Part shown: positions 13,006 to 22,644 of the stretch, piece after piece
Numbering within the stretch: the stretch's first letter is position 1
Layout: every line of letters starts with the position of its first letter
From: Gluconacetobacter tumulisoli
GTDB taxonomy: Bacteria; Pseudomonadota; Alphaproteobacteria; Acetobacterales; Acetobacteraceae
Assembly (NCBI RefSeq): GCF_014174155.1
Contig: NZ_JABEQM010000006.1
Location: 62,001 to 126,000 of the forward strand
Direction: 5' to 3'
Length of the DNA stretch: 64,000 bases
Made by a program: the position numbers and the translations under genes
The notes under the pieces: model-generated
Told to the model about the DNA's origin: nothing
Seen by the model: only the letters and a program-made list of their open reading frames with translations
Databases searched by the model: none

Positions 13006-14191
13006 GGCCGAAATCCTTCGCGGCGGCGCCCAGTGCGTGCAGCAGGCTGTCGATCATGCCATCCTCATGCGCGGCGCTGAGTGCCAGGCGGATGCGGGCC
13101 CCGCCGGCCGGCACCGTCGGTGGCCGGATTGCCGTACCGACGATGCCCCGTGCCGCCAGAGCCTGCGCAAGGGACAGCGCCGCGCCGGAATCCCCCACCA
13201 TGACCGGGATGATCTGGGTGCTGGACGGCCCCGTGGACAGCCCCAGGGCCGCGACCCCTGCCCTGACCCGCTCGCCTAGGCCGGCCAGGCGGCAACGTTC
13301 GTCGTCCAGCGTCGGCACGAGGTCGAGCGCCGCGTCGATCGCACCCAGGACCCCTGGTGGCAAGGACGTCGTATAGATGAACCCCGAGCAGGTGCTGATC
13401 AGCCAGTCGCACAACGCCCGCGAACCCGCGACATAGGCGCCGAACCCGCCCAGGGCCTTGCTGAACGTTCCCATGGCCAGATCGACGCCGCCGGCCGCGA
13501 CGGACAATCCCCCGCCGTGAGGGCCCAGGACGCCCGTCGCGTGTGCCTCGTCCAGGTAGAGGAATGCATTGTGACGGTCGGCCAGCGCGCGCAGGGCGGC
13601 AATGTCCGCGCGGTCGCCGTCCATGCTGAACACGCTCTCGGTCACGATGAAACGCAGGCCGGCCTCGGCCTCCCGTTGTTCCAGAAGACGTTGCAGATGA
13701 GTGATATCATTATGCGCAAAGCGGATCTGCCGCACGCCGGCGGCCATGCAGCCGTGATGCAGGCTGGCGTGATTCAGCCGATCGGTAAAGACCAGGGCCG
13801 GCGCCCCGGTCTGCTCGACCGACAGGCGGAACAGCGCCGGCAGGACGGCCGCGTTGGCCTGCCAGCCCGAGGCCAGCAGCAGGGCGGCCTCCGCTCCCTT
13901 GAAGCGGGCCAGCTTCTCCTCCACCGACAGATGCAGGTCGCTGGTCCCCGTCACCAGCCGCGACGCGCCGCTGCCCGTCCCGAACCGGTCGGTCCATTCC
14001 GCTGCACGCTGGCGCAGGGCGGGATGCCAGGACAGGCCCAGATAGTCGTTCGACGAAAAATTCAGCAGCCGTGTGCCGTCCCTGTGGACGACCACCGGTC
14101 CCACGCGCTCGACGGCCGACAGGCCGCGACGCACCTGTCGTCGGGACAGTGCGTCCAGGGCGGTCTGGAAAAAAGGATCGAAACGGGTCAT
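12995..14191 (-). CDS. bioF: 8-amino-7-oxononanoate synthase
   Basis: PLP enzyme that condenses pimeloyl-ACP with alanine to give KAPA in biotin synthesis. The 398-residue protein is fold-type I, with LNFSSNDYLGL near the N-terminus, LYLDEAHATGVLG (PLP-binding aspartate and histidine) and the PLP lysine in GTFSKALGGFG. The ATG at 14191 lies 69 bases from the divergent bioA start. It begins a translationally overlapping unit bioF-bioH-bioCD. Frames extending further upstream run into bioA and are ignored. Confidence 0.96.
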   Translation of the reverse strand: MTRFDPFFQTALDALSRRQVRRGLSAVERVGPVVVHRDGTRLLNFSSNDYLGLSWHPALRQRAAEWTDRFGTGSGASRLVTGTSDLHLSVEEKLARFKGAEAALLLASGWQANAAVLPALFRLSVEQTGAPALVFTDRLNHASLHHGCMAAGVRQIRFAHNDITHLQRLLEQREAEAGLRFIVTESVFSMDGDRADIAALRALADRHNAFLYLDEAHATGVLGPHGGGLSVAAGGVDLAMGTFSKALGGFGAYVAGSRALCDWLISTCSGFIYTTSLPPGVLGAIDAALDLVPTLDDERCRLAGLGERVRAGVAALGLSTGPSSTQIIPVMVGDSGAALSLAQALAARGIVGTAIRPPTVPAGGARIRLALSAAHEDGMIDSLLHALGAAAKDFGLGA

Positions 14192-14260
14192 GAAGCGACG
14201 TTTTCTGCCGGACCCCAAGGTGCCGGTCAATTCCCGTCTATTCTGTCGGAGGACGCAGCG

Positions 14261-15526
14261 ATGACCGCACCGGACTGGTTCGAGGCAGGATTGCCCCATA
14301 TCTGGCTGCCCTATACGCAGATGCGGACGGCTCCCCCCCCCCTGGCCGCCGTCGCGACCGACGGATGCCGGATCCGCCTGGCCGACGGCCGGGAACTGAT
14401 CGACGGCATCGCATCGTGGTGGACGGCCTGCCATGGCTATAACCATCCCCATATCCGGCAGGCTGCCGTCGAACAGTTGGCGCGCATGCCGCATGTCATG
14501 TTCGGCGGGCTGATCCATGAACCGGCCCTGCGCCTGGCGCATCGCCTGGCCGGGTTGCTGCCGGGTGACCTGGAACGCGTGTTCTTCACCGATTCCGGTT
14601 CGGTCGCCGTCGAGGTCGCGATCAAGATGGCCGTTCAGTACTGGCTGAACCGGGGTGAAAGCCGGCGCACCCGCCTGGTGGCGTTTCGCGGTGGCTATCA
14701 CGGGGACACTCTGGCGACGATGGCCGTCTGCGATCCCGAGGAGGGGATGCACAGCCTGTTTTCAGGGGTCCTGCCGACGCATTTCATCGCCGATCTGCCC
14801 CGTGATGACGCATCGCGGGGGGCGTTGGATGCCCTGCTCGCCAGCGAAGGGGGCAACGTGGCGGCCATCCTGGTCGAACCGCTGGTCCAAGGCGCGGGCG
14901 GAATGGTCTTCCATGATCCGGCGACCTTGCGCCATCTGCGCAGCCTCGCCGATCGTCATGGGATCCTGCTGATCTTCGATGAAGTCTTCACCGGATTCGG
15001 ACGCACCGGGACATTGTTCGCCTGCCAGCAGGCCGGGGTGGTGCCGGATATCGTCACCCTGTCCAAGGCACTGTCGGGTGGCACCGTCCCCCTGGCTGCG
15101 ACCGTCGCCCGGCGACATGTCTATGAGGCGTTCCTGTCCGACGATCCCATGCATGCGCTGATGCACGGCCCGACCTTCATGGCCAATCCGCTGGCCTGCG
15201 CGTGCGCCAACGCATCGCTGGACCTGTTCGAGCGCGAGCCGCGCCTGGAACAGGTCGCGGCGATCAGTGCGCAGATGCGCATGGAACTGGAATCGTGTCG
15301 CGGCCTGCCCGGTGTGCGGGATGTGCGGGTCATGGGGGCCATCGGCGTCGTGGAACTGGACCGGATCGAGGACATGAATCGCCTGAAGGCCAGTCTTGTC
15401 GCGCAGGGCGTCTGGATCCGTCCGTTCCGGACGATCGTCTATCTGACGCCCTCCTTCACCATCGCCCCGGCAGAACTGACGCATCTGACCCGCGCCATCC
15501 GGACCGTATTGTCCGATCCCGCCTGA
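14261..15526 (+). CDS. bioA: Adenosylmethionine-8-amino-7-oxononanoate aminotransferase
   Basis: Transfers an amino group to KAPA to give DAPA, the step between BioF and BioD. It is a 421-residue class III PLP aminotransferase with IWLPYTQM near the start, GGYHGDTLATM in the PLP site, IFDEVFTGFGRTG and the PLP lysine in LSKALSGG. GGAGG lies eight bases before the ATG. It diverges from bioF; the 69-base gap must hold both promoters, and no known BirA or BioR box was recognised there. bioB is not in this window. Confidence 0.96.
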   Translation: MTAPDWFEAGLPHIWLPYTQMRTAPPPLAAVATDGCRIRLADGRELIDGIASWWTACHGYNHPHIRQAAVEQLARMPHVMFGGLIHEPALRLAHRLAGLLPGDLERVFFTDSGSVAVEVAIKMAVQYWLNRGESRRTRLVAFRGGYHGDTLATMAVCDPEEGMHSLFSGVLPTHFIADLPRDDASRGALDALLASEGGNVAAILVEPLVQGAGGMVFHDPATLRHLRSLADRHGILLIFDEVFTGFGRTGTLFACQQAGVVPDIVTLSKALSGGTVPLAATVARRHVYEAFLSDDPMHALMHGPTFMANPLACACANASLDLFEREPRLEQVAAISAQMRMELESCRGLPGVRDVRVMGAIGVVELDRIEDMNRLKASLVAQGVWIRPFRTIVYLTPSFTIAPAELTHLTRAIRTVLSDPA

Positions 15527-15536
15527 TCCGCGATCG

Positions 15537-15569
15537 GGCCTGTCCGGGACAGCGCGTCCCGGGCAGGCC
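15537..15569. terminator. Hairpin between convergent bioA and the DUF4167 gene
   Basis: A 14-bp GC-rich stem with one G-T wobble (15537-15550 with 15556-15569, loop AGCGC) lies 10 bases after bioA and 12 bases before the opposing stop codon. No T-run follows, so it may be rho-independent only weakly or may stabilise 3' ends. Confidence 0.5.
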
Positions 15570-15580
15570 TTCGGAGAAGA

Positions 15581-16066
15581 TCAGACCTCGGCCGAGGCCA
15601 GTTCGACGTCGGCTTGCGGCTTGCCCTTGTCGTTCGACAGTTCTTCCGCCGGCCCGGTCTCGTCACCCTCGCCGTCATCGCTTTCCGTTGCGGCGGCGGC
15701 GGGACGCTGACGGGCCTGCCGTTCCTGCTGGTTCTGTTGCGCCGCCTGGGTCATGGCATTGAGGATGCGGAAATAATGCTCGGCATGCTGGAAGTAGGCT
15801 TCCGCCATGACGCGGTCGCCCGAACCGCTGGCATCGCGGCCCAACTGCAGATATTTTTCAAATAATTGCTGGGCCGTTCCGCGAATACGCAGGTCAGGCC
15901 CATTGCTGTCGAACACATGGTTCCGGTTCAGCGGGATCTGGCCGTTCTGCTGGCGTACACTTCCGCCGCCACCGCCGCCACTGCTGCCGCCCGAACGATG
16001 GTGACGGCCTCGCATGCGTTTCATGTTCATAAGCTGTCGCAGCACTTTCCTGTTAACGGTCACCAT
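15581..16066 (-). CDS. DUF4167 domain protein
   Basis: Protein of up to 161 residues with a basic, glycine-rich N-terminus (MKRMRGRHHRSGG), the compact DUF4167 core (about residues 47-108, with YLQLGRDASGSGDRVMAEAYFQHAEHYFR) and an acidic, Gln-rich tail. The family is alphaproteobacterial and of unknown function; the basic start suggests nucleic-acid or ribosome binding. Its place after prmC is the conserved one. An ATG at 16030, 12 codons in, gives an N-terminus more like homologues; neither start has a good ribosome-binding site. Confidence 0.85.
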   Translation of the reverse strand: MVTVNRKVLRQLMNMKRMRGRHHRSGGSSGGGGGGSVRQQNGQIPLNRNHVFDSNGPDLRIRGTAQQLFEKYLQLGRDASGSGDRVMAEAYFQHAEHYFRILNAMTQAAQQNQQERQARQRPAAAATESDDGEGDETGPAEELSNDKGKPQADVELASAEV

Positions 16067-16303
16067 AGGGAGTCGACCGTCGGGACCACCTGTCCCCTAT
16101 TGTCATTTTGGGTGCCCGGCATACCACCAGGCATGTGATCCCATCGCCCTACGCAACGATTGCAGTTTTCTGCCGCGCCTGCGGTCAGATACGTTGTCAT
16201 GCGTTCAGGATCGGGACGCGGCAGTTATAAGGGTCATATGCCCCTGCCAGCATTCCGCAGCCAAGTTATTCCCTTATACACGGTCTGCCAAATGGTTTTT
16301 TGT

Positions 16304-17161
16304 TCAACGCCTGCCGTGCTGCATCAGGACCGCCCGTGGAATACCGCCCAGATCGGCGCGGATTTCCAGGATTTCCAGCCCCGCCTGCCGGGCCAGTCGC
16401 GGCATGTCGCGTTCCTGGCCGATCCCGATTTCGAAAATCGCAATACCGTCATGCGCCAGAAGCGACGGTAGAGCCTCCGTCAGGACACGATAGGCGTCCA
16501 GCCCGTCGACCCCGCCATCCAAGGCCCTTGCCGGCTCGTGGTCGCGGACGTCGGGCATCAGGCCGGCCAGGTCGCCATGCGGGATATAAGGCGGGTTGCT
16601 GAAGATGACGTCGAACCTGCCCTGGATCGCCGACGTCCAATTGGCGTTCATCACGGCGCAACGTGTCGCAAGACCCGTGCGGCGGGCGTTACGGGCAGCC
16701 AGGCGGGCGGCGCCGGGCGCGATATCGACCCCTACCCCCCATGCATCGCCATATTCGGACAAGGCGGCCAGCAACAGGCAGCCCGTGCCCGTTCCCAGGT
16801 CCAGCACGCTGCGGACCGACGCGCGATCCCGGCGGTGGTGCAGCAGGGCCTCGATCAGCGTCTCGCTGTCGGGCCGCGGGATAAGGGTCGTCGACGAGGT
16901 CTCGAGGTCCAGGGACCAGAAACCGGCATGACCGGTAATATAGGCGATCGGTTCATGGGCCGCCCGGCGGTCGATCGCGTCAAAGAACGCCCGGCTGGCG
17001 GACATGTCCACATTCTGCCGCGCCAGCAGACCGGCAAGATCGGTCTGTAGGACATGGGCCATCAGCAGCCGTGCCTCGCGCCGCGGGTTGTCCAGGCCGG
17101 CCGCCCGCAGGCGCTCGGTTCCTTCGGCCAGGACGGGTCCCGGAGCCTGCTGGCCTGCCAT
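16304..17161 (-). CDS. prmC: Peptide chain release factor N5-glutamine methyltransferase
   Basis: Methylates the GGQ glutamine of release factors RF1 and RF2. The 285-residue protein has an N-terminal helical domain, the SAM motif LDLGTGTGCLLLA and the diagnostic catalytic NPPY (in SNPPYIPHG). AAGGGG six bases upstream supports the ATG at 17161; an ATG at 17176 would add five residues. prfA, its substrate gene, is upstream on the same strand, but a plus-strand exported-protein gene lies between them. Confidence 0.95.
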   Translation of the reverse strand: MAGQQAPGPVLAEGTERLRAAGLDNPRREARLLMAHVLQTDLAGLLARQNVDMSASRAFFDAIDRRAAHEPIAYITGHAGFWSLDLETSSTTLIPRPDSETLIEALLHHRRDRASVRSVLDLGTGTGCLLLAALSEYGDAWGVGVDIAPGAARLAARNARRTGLATRCAVMNANWTSAIQGRFDVIFSNPPYIPHGDLAGLMPDVRDHEPARALDGGVDGLDAYRVLTEALPSLLAHDGIAIFEIGIGQERDMPRLARQAGLEILEIRADLGGIPRAVLMQHGRR

Positions 17162-17207
17162 GTCCAGCCCCTTCATTTCAACGATGATCCATCCTATTCT
17201 TGCCCCC

Positions 17208-17672
17208 ATGAACGTTCCTGTCCGCCCACGGATATGCGTTTGCGTCCTGTGGGCCTGCCTGGCCCTGGCGGTATCGCTGCGACAGGCCCGCGCCGGGTCG
17301 TTCGTCGTGGCCGACATGCGGGCCCAGGCCGAGATATCGGAAATATCCCGACTTTATGTCGATGACCAGCTTGCGGCCACGTTCCGCCTGGACGCCGGCA
17401 CCCCGCAGCAAACCGTCACGATCGAGACACCGGCCGGCCGCCTGAACCACAGCTATGTCCTGTGTGGCGAGATTACCCTGCGCCTGGCCGACGGGCGCAC
17501 GGAAATTCATGCGGTCAATGGCGAAGGCGTCCTGCATCATCCCGACGGGCACACGCTGGACGCCCTGGGCACACGGAATTTCACCGAATTCTATCTGTCC
17601 GATCCTGACGATCCGACCGTGGTCGAACGCCATGCCGGCCGGTCCAGCCTGTGCGCGGCGCCATCCTCGTGA
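17208..17672 (+). CDS. Exported protein of unknown function between prmC and prfA
   Basis: Unrecognised 154-residue protein with a signal peptide (about residues 1-30, hydrophobic core VCVLWACLALAVSL, cleavage after ARA). The mature part is mostly predicted strand with two cysteines (in YVLCGE and near the C-terminus) that could form a disulphide. It runs opposite to prfA and prmC, starting 32-47 bases from the prmC start and ending 25 bases before the prfA stop. An ATG at 17184 in the same frame is an alternative start but gives a poorer signal peptide. Confidence 0.65.
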   Translation: MNVPVRPRICVCVLWACLALAVSLRQARAGSFVVADMRAQAEISEISRLYVDDQLAATFRLDAGTPQQTVTIETPAGRLNHSYVLCGEITLRLADGRTEIHAVNGEGVLHHPDGHTLDALGTRNFTEFYLSDPDDPTVVERHAGRSSLCAAPSS

Positions 17673-17696
17673 CCGGTGCGGCCGTTTCCGCTTGTC

Positions 17697-18755
17697 CTAT
17701 AGCCCTTCCGCCGCCAGCAGGGTCGCCTGTTCGTCCTGGCTCAGCGCATCGACGAATTCGTCGAATTCGCCTGCCATGACCCGATCGATCTTGTAGGCGG
17801 TCAGGTTGATGCGGTGGTCGGTCACCCGGCCCTGCGGAAAATTGTAGGTCCGGATTCGTTCCGACCGGTCGCCGGTTCCCACCTGCGACTTGCGGTCGGC
17901 GGCACGGGTGGCGTGGGCAGCGGCGCGTTCGCGTTCGTATAGCCGGGCCATCAGGATCTTCATCGCCTTGGCGCGGTTCTTGTGCTGGCTCTTTTCCTCC
18001 TGCATCGCCACGACCAGCCCCGTGGGCAGATGGGTGATGCGCACGGCGCTTTCGGTCTTGTTGACATGCTGCCCGCCCGCGCCCGACGCGCGATAGACAT
18101 CGATCCGCAGTTCGCCGTCATTGATCTGGACGTCGACGTCACCGGCCTCCGGCAGGACGGCCACGGTCACGGTCGAGGTATGGATGCGTCCCTGGCTTTC
18201 GGTCGCCGGCACGCGCTGCACCCGGTGCACGCCGGATTCGTATTTCAGCCGCGCGAAGACGCCACGCCCGGTGATGTTTGCAATGCCTTCGCGCAGTCCG
18301 CCCAGTTCGGATTCGTCGAATTCCATCACCTCGAAGCGCCAGCCGCGCAACGCAGCATAGCGGCGATAGGCGTCGAACAGGGCCGCAGCGAACAAGGCGG
18401 CCTCATCTCCGCCGGCCGCCGGGCGGATTTCCAGGATCGCGCTGCGTTCGTCGGCCTCGTCGCGCGGCAGCATGGCGATGCGAATCGCCTGCCGGATATC
18501 GGGAATGCGGGCACGCAGCGCGTCCAGTTCCATCTCCGCCAGATCCCGCATCTCGGGATCGGACAGAAGGGTCTGGGACTGGTGTTCTTCCCGCTCGGCC
18601 TGGCGCAATTCGCCGATCTTCGCCACGATCGGTTCCAGCTCGGCATATTCGCGCGACGCCTTGCTGAAGGCTTCGCCGTCCAGCCCCTGGGACAGCATCG
18701 CCTGCAATTCCTCGGATCGTGCGACGATCCTGTCCAGCCTGTCGTCGAGCCCCAT
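17697..18755 (-). CDS. prfA: Peptide chain release factor 1
   Basis: RF1, 352 residues, terminates translation at UAA and UAG. The catalytic GGQ is in [15 protein letters not shown], flanked by RIDVYRASG; the N-terminal helical domain and the codon-recognition domain precede it. Its ATG is only six bases from the hisS stop codon, so it is co-transcribed with hisS and ispG. Confidence 0.98.
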   Translation of the reverse strand: MGLDDRLDRIVARSEELQAMLSQGLDGEAFSKASREYAELEPIVAKIGELRQAEREEHQSQTLLSDPEMRDLAEMELDALRARIPDIRQAIRIAMLPRDEADERSAILEIRPAAGGDEAALFAAALFDAYRRYAALRGWRFEVMEFDESELGGLREGIANITGRGVFARLKYESGVHRVQRVPATESQGRIHTSTVTVAVLPEAGDVDVQINDGELRIDVYRASGAGGQHVNKTESAVRITHLPTGLVVAMQEEKSQHKNRAKAMKILMARLYERERAAAHATRAADRKSQVGTGDRSERIRTYNFPQGRVTDHRINLTAYKIDRVMAGEFDEFVDALSQDEQATLLAAEGL

Positions 18756-18760
18756 GATTC

Positions 18761-20029
18761 TTACCCGCGCACGGCCCCGGCGAGGTACTCTGCCACCGCG
18801 TCCAGCGCGATTTCGCCCTGGCTTCCTTCGTCCAGCGACTTGACCTGCGCCACGGCGCGCGCGACCTCGTCCTCGCCGATCAGGATGGCGTGTGTCGCCC
18901 CGATCCGGTTCGCCCGTTCCAGCCGGCGCTTGGCGTTGCCGCGATAGGCGATCTCGGCCCGGATGCCGCTGGCGCGCAGAGCCTGCAACAGCGTGACGGA
19001 AACACCGGTGGCCGCATCACCCAGCGGCACGACCGCCACGGGACGCGGTGCGGGCGGCGTCGCCTCCAGCAGCATCGACAGCCGCTCGATCCCGCCGGCC
19101 CAGCCGATGGCCGGCGTGCGCGGCCCGCCCATCTCGGCCACCAGCCCGTCATAGCGGCCGCCCGCCAGGACCGTGCCCTGTGCGCCCAGCCGCTCGGTCA
19201 CGAATTCGAAGGCCGTATGTCCGTAATAATCCAGGCCGCGCACGATACCCGGATTTTCGCGGAACGGCACGCCCAGCAGGTCCAGCGCCGTCCGCAAGCC
19301 GTCCCAGAAGCTGCGTGCGTCGTCCGTCAGGAAGGCGCCGATCATCGGCGCATCGGCGACCAGCGCCCGGTCCTGTGGCGCCTTGCTGTCCAGGATGCGC
19401 AACGGATTGCGTTCCAGGCGGTTGCGGCTGTCCTCGGACAGCTGATCCTTGACCTCGGTGAAATAGGCGACCAGCGCCGCGCGCCATGCGACCCGGCTTT
19501 CGGTATCGCCCAGCGTATTCAGGTCCAGAACCGTCTCGTCCGCGATGCCCAGCGCCTGGAGGATGTCACGGCCCATCGCGATGGCCTCGGCGTCGGCCAG
19601 GGGCTCGGCGGCACCGATCAGTTCGGCCCCGATCTGATGGAACTGCCGGTAACGTCCCTTCTGCGGACGTTCGTAGCGGAACATCGGTCCCGCATAGAAT
19701 ATTTTCTGCGGCAGCGACTGCGTCAGGCCGTTGGTAACCAGGGCCCGGCACACGCCCGCCGTGCCCTCGGGCCGCAGGGTCAGGGATTCGCCGCCGCGAT
19801 CCTCGAACGAATACATCTCCTTGGATACGACGTCCGAGGTATCGCCCAGGGACCGGGCGAACACGCGGGTATCCTCGAAGATCGGGGTCGCCCATTCGTC
19901 GAATCCGTACAGGCCCGCGATCCGCCGCGCGGTCTCGACCACATGGGCATGACGCCGCTGCGTCTCGCCGATCAGGTCATGGGTGCCACGGACGGGCTGC
20001 AAGCTGCTCACGAATGGAATTCCTGACAT
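18761..20029 (-). CDS. hisS: Histidyl-tRNA synthetase
   Basis: Class II aminoacyl-tRNA synthetase of 422 residues charging tRNA-His. Motif 2 ([16 protein letters not shown]), the histidine-binding [13 protein letters not shown] and motif 3 (GWAGGIERL) are present, followed by the anticodon-binding domain. The ATG at 20029 has AGGA nine bases upstream, but that AGGA sits in the 3' arm of a strong hairpin (20036-20081), suggesting structural control of translation. A 12-codon in-frame extension to 20065 lacks a ribosome-binding site. Confidence 0.96.
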   Translation of the reverse strand: MSGIPFVSSLQPVRGTHDLIGETQRRHAHVVETARRIAGLYGFDEWATPIFEDTRVFARSLGDTSDVVSKEMYSFEDRGGESLTLRPEGTAGVCRALVTNGLTQSLPQKIFYAGPMFRYERPQKGRYRQFHQIGAELIGAAEPLADAEAIAMGRDILQALGIADETVLDLNTLGDTESRVAWRAALVAYFTEVKDQLSEDSRNRLERNPLRILDSKAPQDRALVADAPMIGAFLTDDARSFWDGLRTALDLLGVPFRENPGIVRGLDYYGHTAFEFVTERLGAQGTVLAGGRYDGLVAEMGGPRTPAIGWAGGIERLSMLLEATPPAPRPVAVVPLGDAATGVSVTLLQALRASGIRAEIAYRGNAKRRLERANRIGATHAILIGEDEVARAVAQVKSLDEGSQGEIALDAVAEYLAGAVRG

Positions 20030-20035
20030 GGACCA

Positions 20036-20081
20036 ATGTCCTGTCTCTGAAATTCGCAAACGCATTTCAGAGGCAGGACAT
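20036..20081 (-). promoter_or_regulatory. Hairpin covering the hisS ribosome-binding site
   Basis: Inverted repeat with 18-bp arms (20036-20053 and 20064-20081) differing at one position, which is a G-T wobble, around a 10-base loop. In the hisS transcript the 3' arm contains the AGGA Shine-Dalgarno and ends six bases before the ATG, so folding would block ribosome loading. It could instead be a protein-binding operator, a processing site in the ispG-hisS transcript, or a trace of a mobile element. Confidence 0.7.
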
Positions 20082-20156
20082 CAAGATAGTGTTTTATCGG
20101 GTGTCCCGAACCTGAACTGGCCGGCCGCCGGGGTCATTCCCGGACGGTCCGGGTCC

Positions 20157-21317
20157 TTAGACCGCCGTGGACAGGACGGCCTGGGCAGCTGCCTCGGCTT
20201 CCGCCTTGCGGGCGGCTTCCTCGGCCTGCATGAGGTCGACCTTCTTTTCGACCAGGTCGACGATGTGCTCGATCATGTCTGCGGCCGGGATGGTGTGGTC
20301 CTGGCGACCGGCCGCATAGACCATATGACGGCCGGAGCCGCCGCCGGTCAGGCCGATATCGGTCATCAGCGCCTCGCCGGGGCCATTGACGACGCAGCCG
20401 ATGATCGACAGCGTCAGCGGCGTCTGGATGTGTGCCAGCCGGTCTTCCAGCGTCTGCACAGTCTGGATGACGTTGAAGCCCTGACGCGCGCAGGACGGGC
20501 AGGAAATGATCTTCACCCCGCGATGGCGCAGGCCAAGGGATTTGAGGATGTCCCACCCGACCAGGACTTCTTCCTCCGGTTCGGCCGACAGGGACACGCG
20601 CATCGTGTCGCCGACGCCCGCCCACAGCAGATTGCCCAGACCGATCGAGGACTTGACCGTGCCGGCGCGTCGGCTGCCCGCCTCGGTAATGCCGATATGC
20701 AGCGGATGGTCGCACACTTCGGCCAACTGCTGGTAGGCGGCAACCGCCAGGAAGACGTCGGACGCCTTCACGCTGATCTTGAATTCGTGGAAATCGTGGT
20801 CCTGCAGGATCTTGGCATGTTCCAGCGCGCTTTCCACCAGCGCATCGGGATTCGGCTCGCCGTATTTTTCAAGCAGGTGCTTTTCCAGCGATCCGGCATT
20901 CACGCCGATCCGGATCGAACAATTATGATCCTTCGCCGCCTTCACGACCTCGCGCACGCGCTCGGCGCTGCCGATATTGCCCGGGTTGATCCGCAGGCAG
21001 GCGGCGCCGGCCTGGGCGGCCTCGATCGCGCGCTTGTAGTGGAAATGGATGTCGGCGACGATCGGCACGTTCACCTCGCGCACGATCTCGGCCAGTGCGG
21101 CGGTGCTTTCCTCGTCGGGGCAGGACACGCGCACGATATCTACGCCCGCCAGTTCGGCCCGGCGGATCTGGGCGATCGTCGCCTCGGCATCCGTTGTAAG
21201 GGTGTTCGTCATCGTCTGCACCGAAACCGGTGCGTCGCCGCCGACGGGGACCTTGCCGACATGGATCTGACGCGACTTGCGGCGTTCGATATGCTGATAC
21301 GGACGATAGCTGCTCAT
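20157..21317 (-). CDS. ispG: 4-hydroxy-3-methylbut-2-enyl diphosphate synthase
   Basis: Iron-sulphur enzyme of the MEP isoprenoid pathway (GcpE), 386 residues. An N-terminal TIM barrel carries [10 protein letters not shown] and [10 protein letters not shown]; the C-terminal [4Fe-4S] domain has the cysteines in CPSCARQGF and GCVVNGPGE. An Ala/Glu-rich tail of about 25 residues follows. The ATG at 21317 is the only reasonable start. It is upstream of hisS on the same strand. Confidence 0.97.
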   Translation of the reverse strand: MSSYRPYQHIERRKSRQIHVGKVPVGGDAPVSVQTMTNTLTTDAEATIAQIRRAELAGVDIVRVSCPDEESTAALAEIVREVNVPIVADIHFHYKRAIEAAQAGAACLRINPGNIGSAERVREVVKAAKDHNCSIRIGVNAGSLEKHLLEKYGEPNPDALVESALEHAKILQDHDFHEFKISVKASDVFLAVAAYQQLAEVCDHPLHIGITEAGSRRAGTVKSSIGLGNLLWAGVGDTMRVSLSAEPEEEVLVGWDILKSLGLRHRGVKIISCPSCARQGFNVIQTVQTLEDRLAHIQTPLTLSIIGCVVNGPGEALMTDIGLTGGGSGRHMVYAAGRQDHTIPAADMIEHIVDLVEKKVDLMQAEEAARKAEAEAAAQAVLSTAV

Positions 21318-21441
21318 GGTCTGCCCTCCGGATGAGGCGATGATAACACGGTTCTATCCGACGGCCTGACGGCCAGGTGCGTTCCCGTCGGTGCTTCCTG
21401 CCAAAAAGCGCCCCTCTTGACCAGCCCGCAGCGGAACAAGA

Positions 21442-22644
21442 TCAGTGACCGCCCCCAGGAGGCACGGCCGGGAGAGGCACTGGCGAAACGGTCGACGGCG
21501 CGATCGCGCGGGCGGCCCCTGCCCCATCGATCGGGAGCTGCGGATTCGCGACGGGGTGCGGCGCGGCAGGCGCGGACGGGACGGCGACTATGGTACCGCT
21601 GCGGATCGTATCAGGCGTCAGCGGCAGGTTCCGGCGCACGGAGCCGTTCCGGCCCAGCGGCGGGGTGGTCACGCCTCCGGCGCTCAACGTCAACCCGCCG
21701 GCGTTACCCACCGTCAACAGAAGATCACCCTTGTCCGGCGGCGGGGACCAGCTCTCGCCGGCTTGCAGGATATGGTCGTAAATGACCGGACCGCCTGCAA
21801 CCCTGACCTGCACCCAGGTCTGGGCAGATGCGCGGAGCGTCATCTGGCCCGGAACGGATGCTGGGCCAGCCGGCACGGTATCGGCGGTTTCGGGGGACGG
21901 AACGGTGGAAAGCGGTGCGCCGGTTACGCCGGGGGACGGAAGCGGCGCGCCTGTCGGTTCTGGGACCTGGACGGGTGCCTGGGCTGGGACAGGGGTCGGC
22001 GCGGCTGGTTGTGTCGGCGTGAGCGATAGGGGCGCCGATGGAGTATTATCCCCGGTAAGGGCCGATTTTTCGGCGCTGGACAAGGGCTGGGGCAGACGAA
22101 CCGGTGTCTGGCCCGGCGGCGGCAGGACGGACGCTACCTGCGGCGAGGTTGCGGCCTGGTGCGCCATGCCCGGGATCGCTGATGAAACGGATGGCACCTG
22201 CTGCGGCGGCGTGGTCTGGAATCCCGTCATCCGATACCAGCCGATATACGCCCCGACGAGGATCAGGCCCCCCAGCAATGAAATAACGCCCGCCGGCACG
22301 CTGCGGTCGGGTACAGGGGCTGGAAACGACAGTTCCGGCTTGTAGTCGATGCTGCCCCGCGCCTCTGTCTTGAACCGATGGACCATCCCTTCGCCGTCCA
22401 GTCCCAGCGCCGTGGCATAGGTGCGCAGGAAGCCCACGGTATAGACGTTCCCCGGCAGGTCGTTCAGGCGACCGTCTTCCAGAGCCTCGAGATAGGACAG
22501 GCGAATGCGCAGCCAGGTGGCCACGTCGGGCAACGCCCAACCCAGCTGTTCCCGACGCGCACGCAGGGTCGGTCCCACCCCTTGCGGGCTGTCGGCCCCC
22601 TTGGTCCCGGCAGCTGGTTCGGTCGTGCCGCCGCCTTCGGTCAC
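21442..22644 (-). CDS. rodZ: RodZ-like helix-turn-helix membrane protein
   Basis: 400 residues: a cytoplasmic Cro/RodZ-type helix-turn-helix (about 25-95, with YLEALEDGRLNDLPGNVYTVGFLR), one membrane helix (about 118-137), a long Pro-rich periplasmic linker (about 140-265) and a C-terminal DUF4115 domain (about 270-340, TWVQVRVAGG). RodZ links MreB filaments to the cell-wall machinery for rod shape. The GTG start forms GTGA with the stop of the upstream monooxygenase gene. Position upstream of ispG is common for rodZ. Confidence 0.85.
   Translation of the reverse strand: MTEGGGTTEPAAGTKGADSPQGVGPTLRARREQLGWALPDVATWLRIRLSYLEALEDGRLNDLPGNVYTVGFLRTYATALGLDGEGMVHRFKTEARGSIDYKPELSFPAPVPDRSVPAGVISLLGGLILVGAYIGWYRMTGFQTTPPQQVPSVSSAIPGMAHQAATSPQVASVLPPPGQTPVRLPQPLSSAEKSALTGDNTPSAPLSLTPTQPAAPTPVPAQAPVQVPEPTGAPLPSPGVTGAPLSTVPSPETADTVPAGPASVPGQMTLRASAQTWVQVRVAGGPVIYDHILQAGESWSPPPDKGDLLLTVGNAGGLTLSAGGVTTPPLGRNGSVRRNLPLTPDTIRSGTIVAVPSAPAAPHPVANPQLPIDGAGAARAIAPSTVSPVPLPAVPPGGGH

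Noticed and set aside
14192-14260. Biotin operator between bioF and bioA
   Set aside because: The 69-base gap contains no match I could recognise to BioR or BirA sites; the promoters must be there but cannot be placed.
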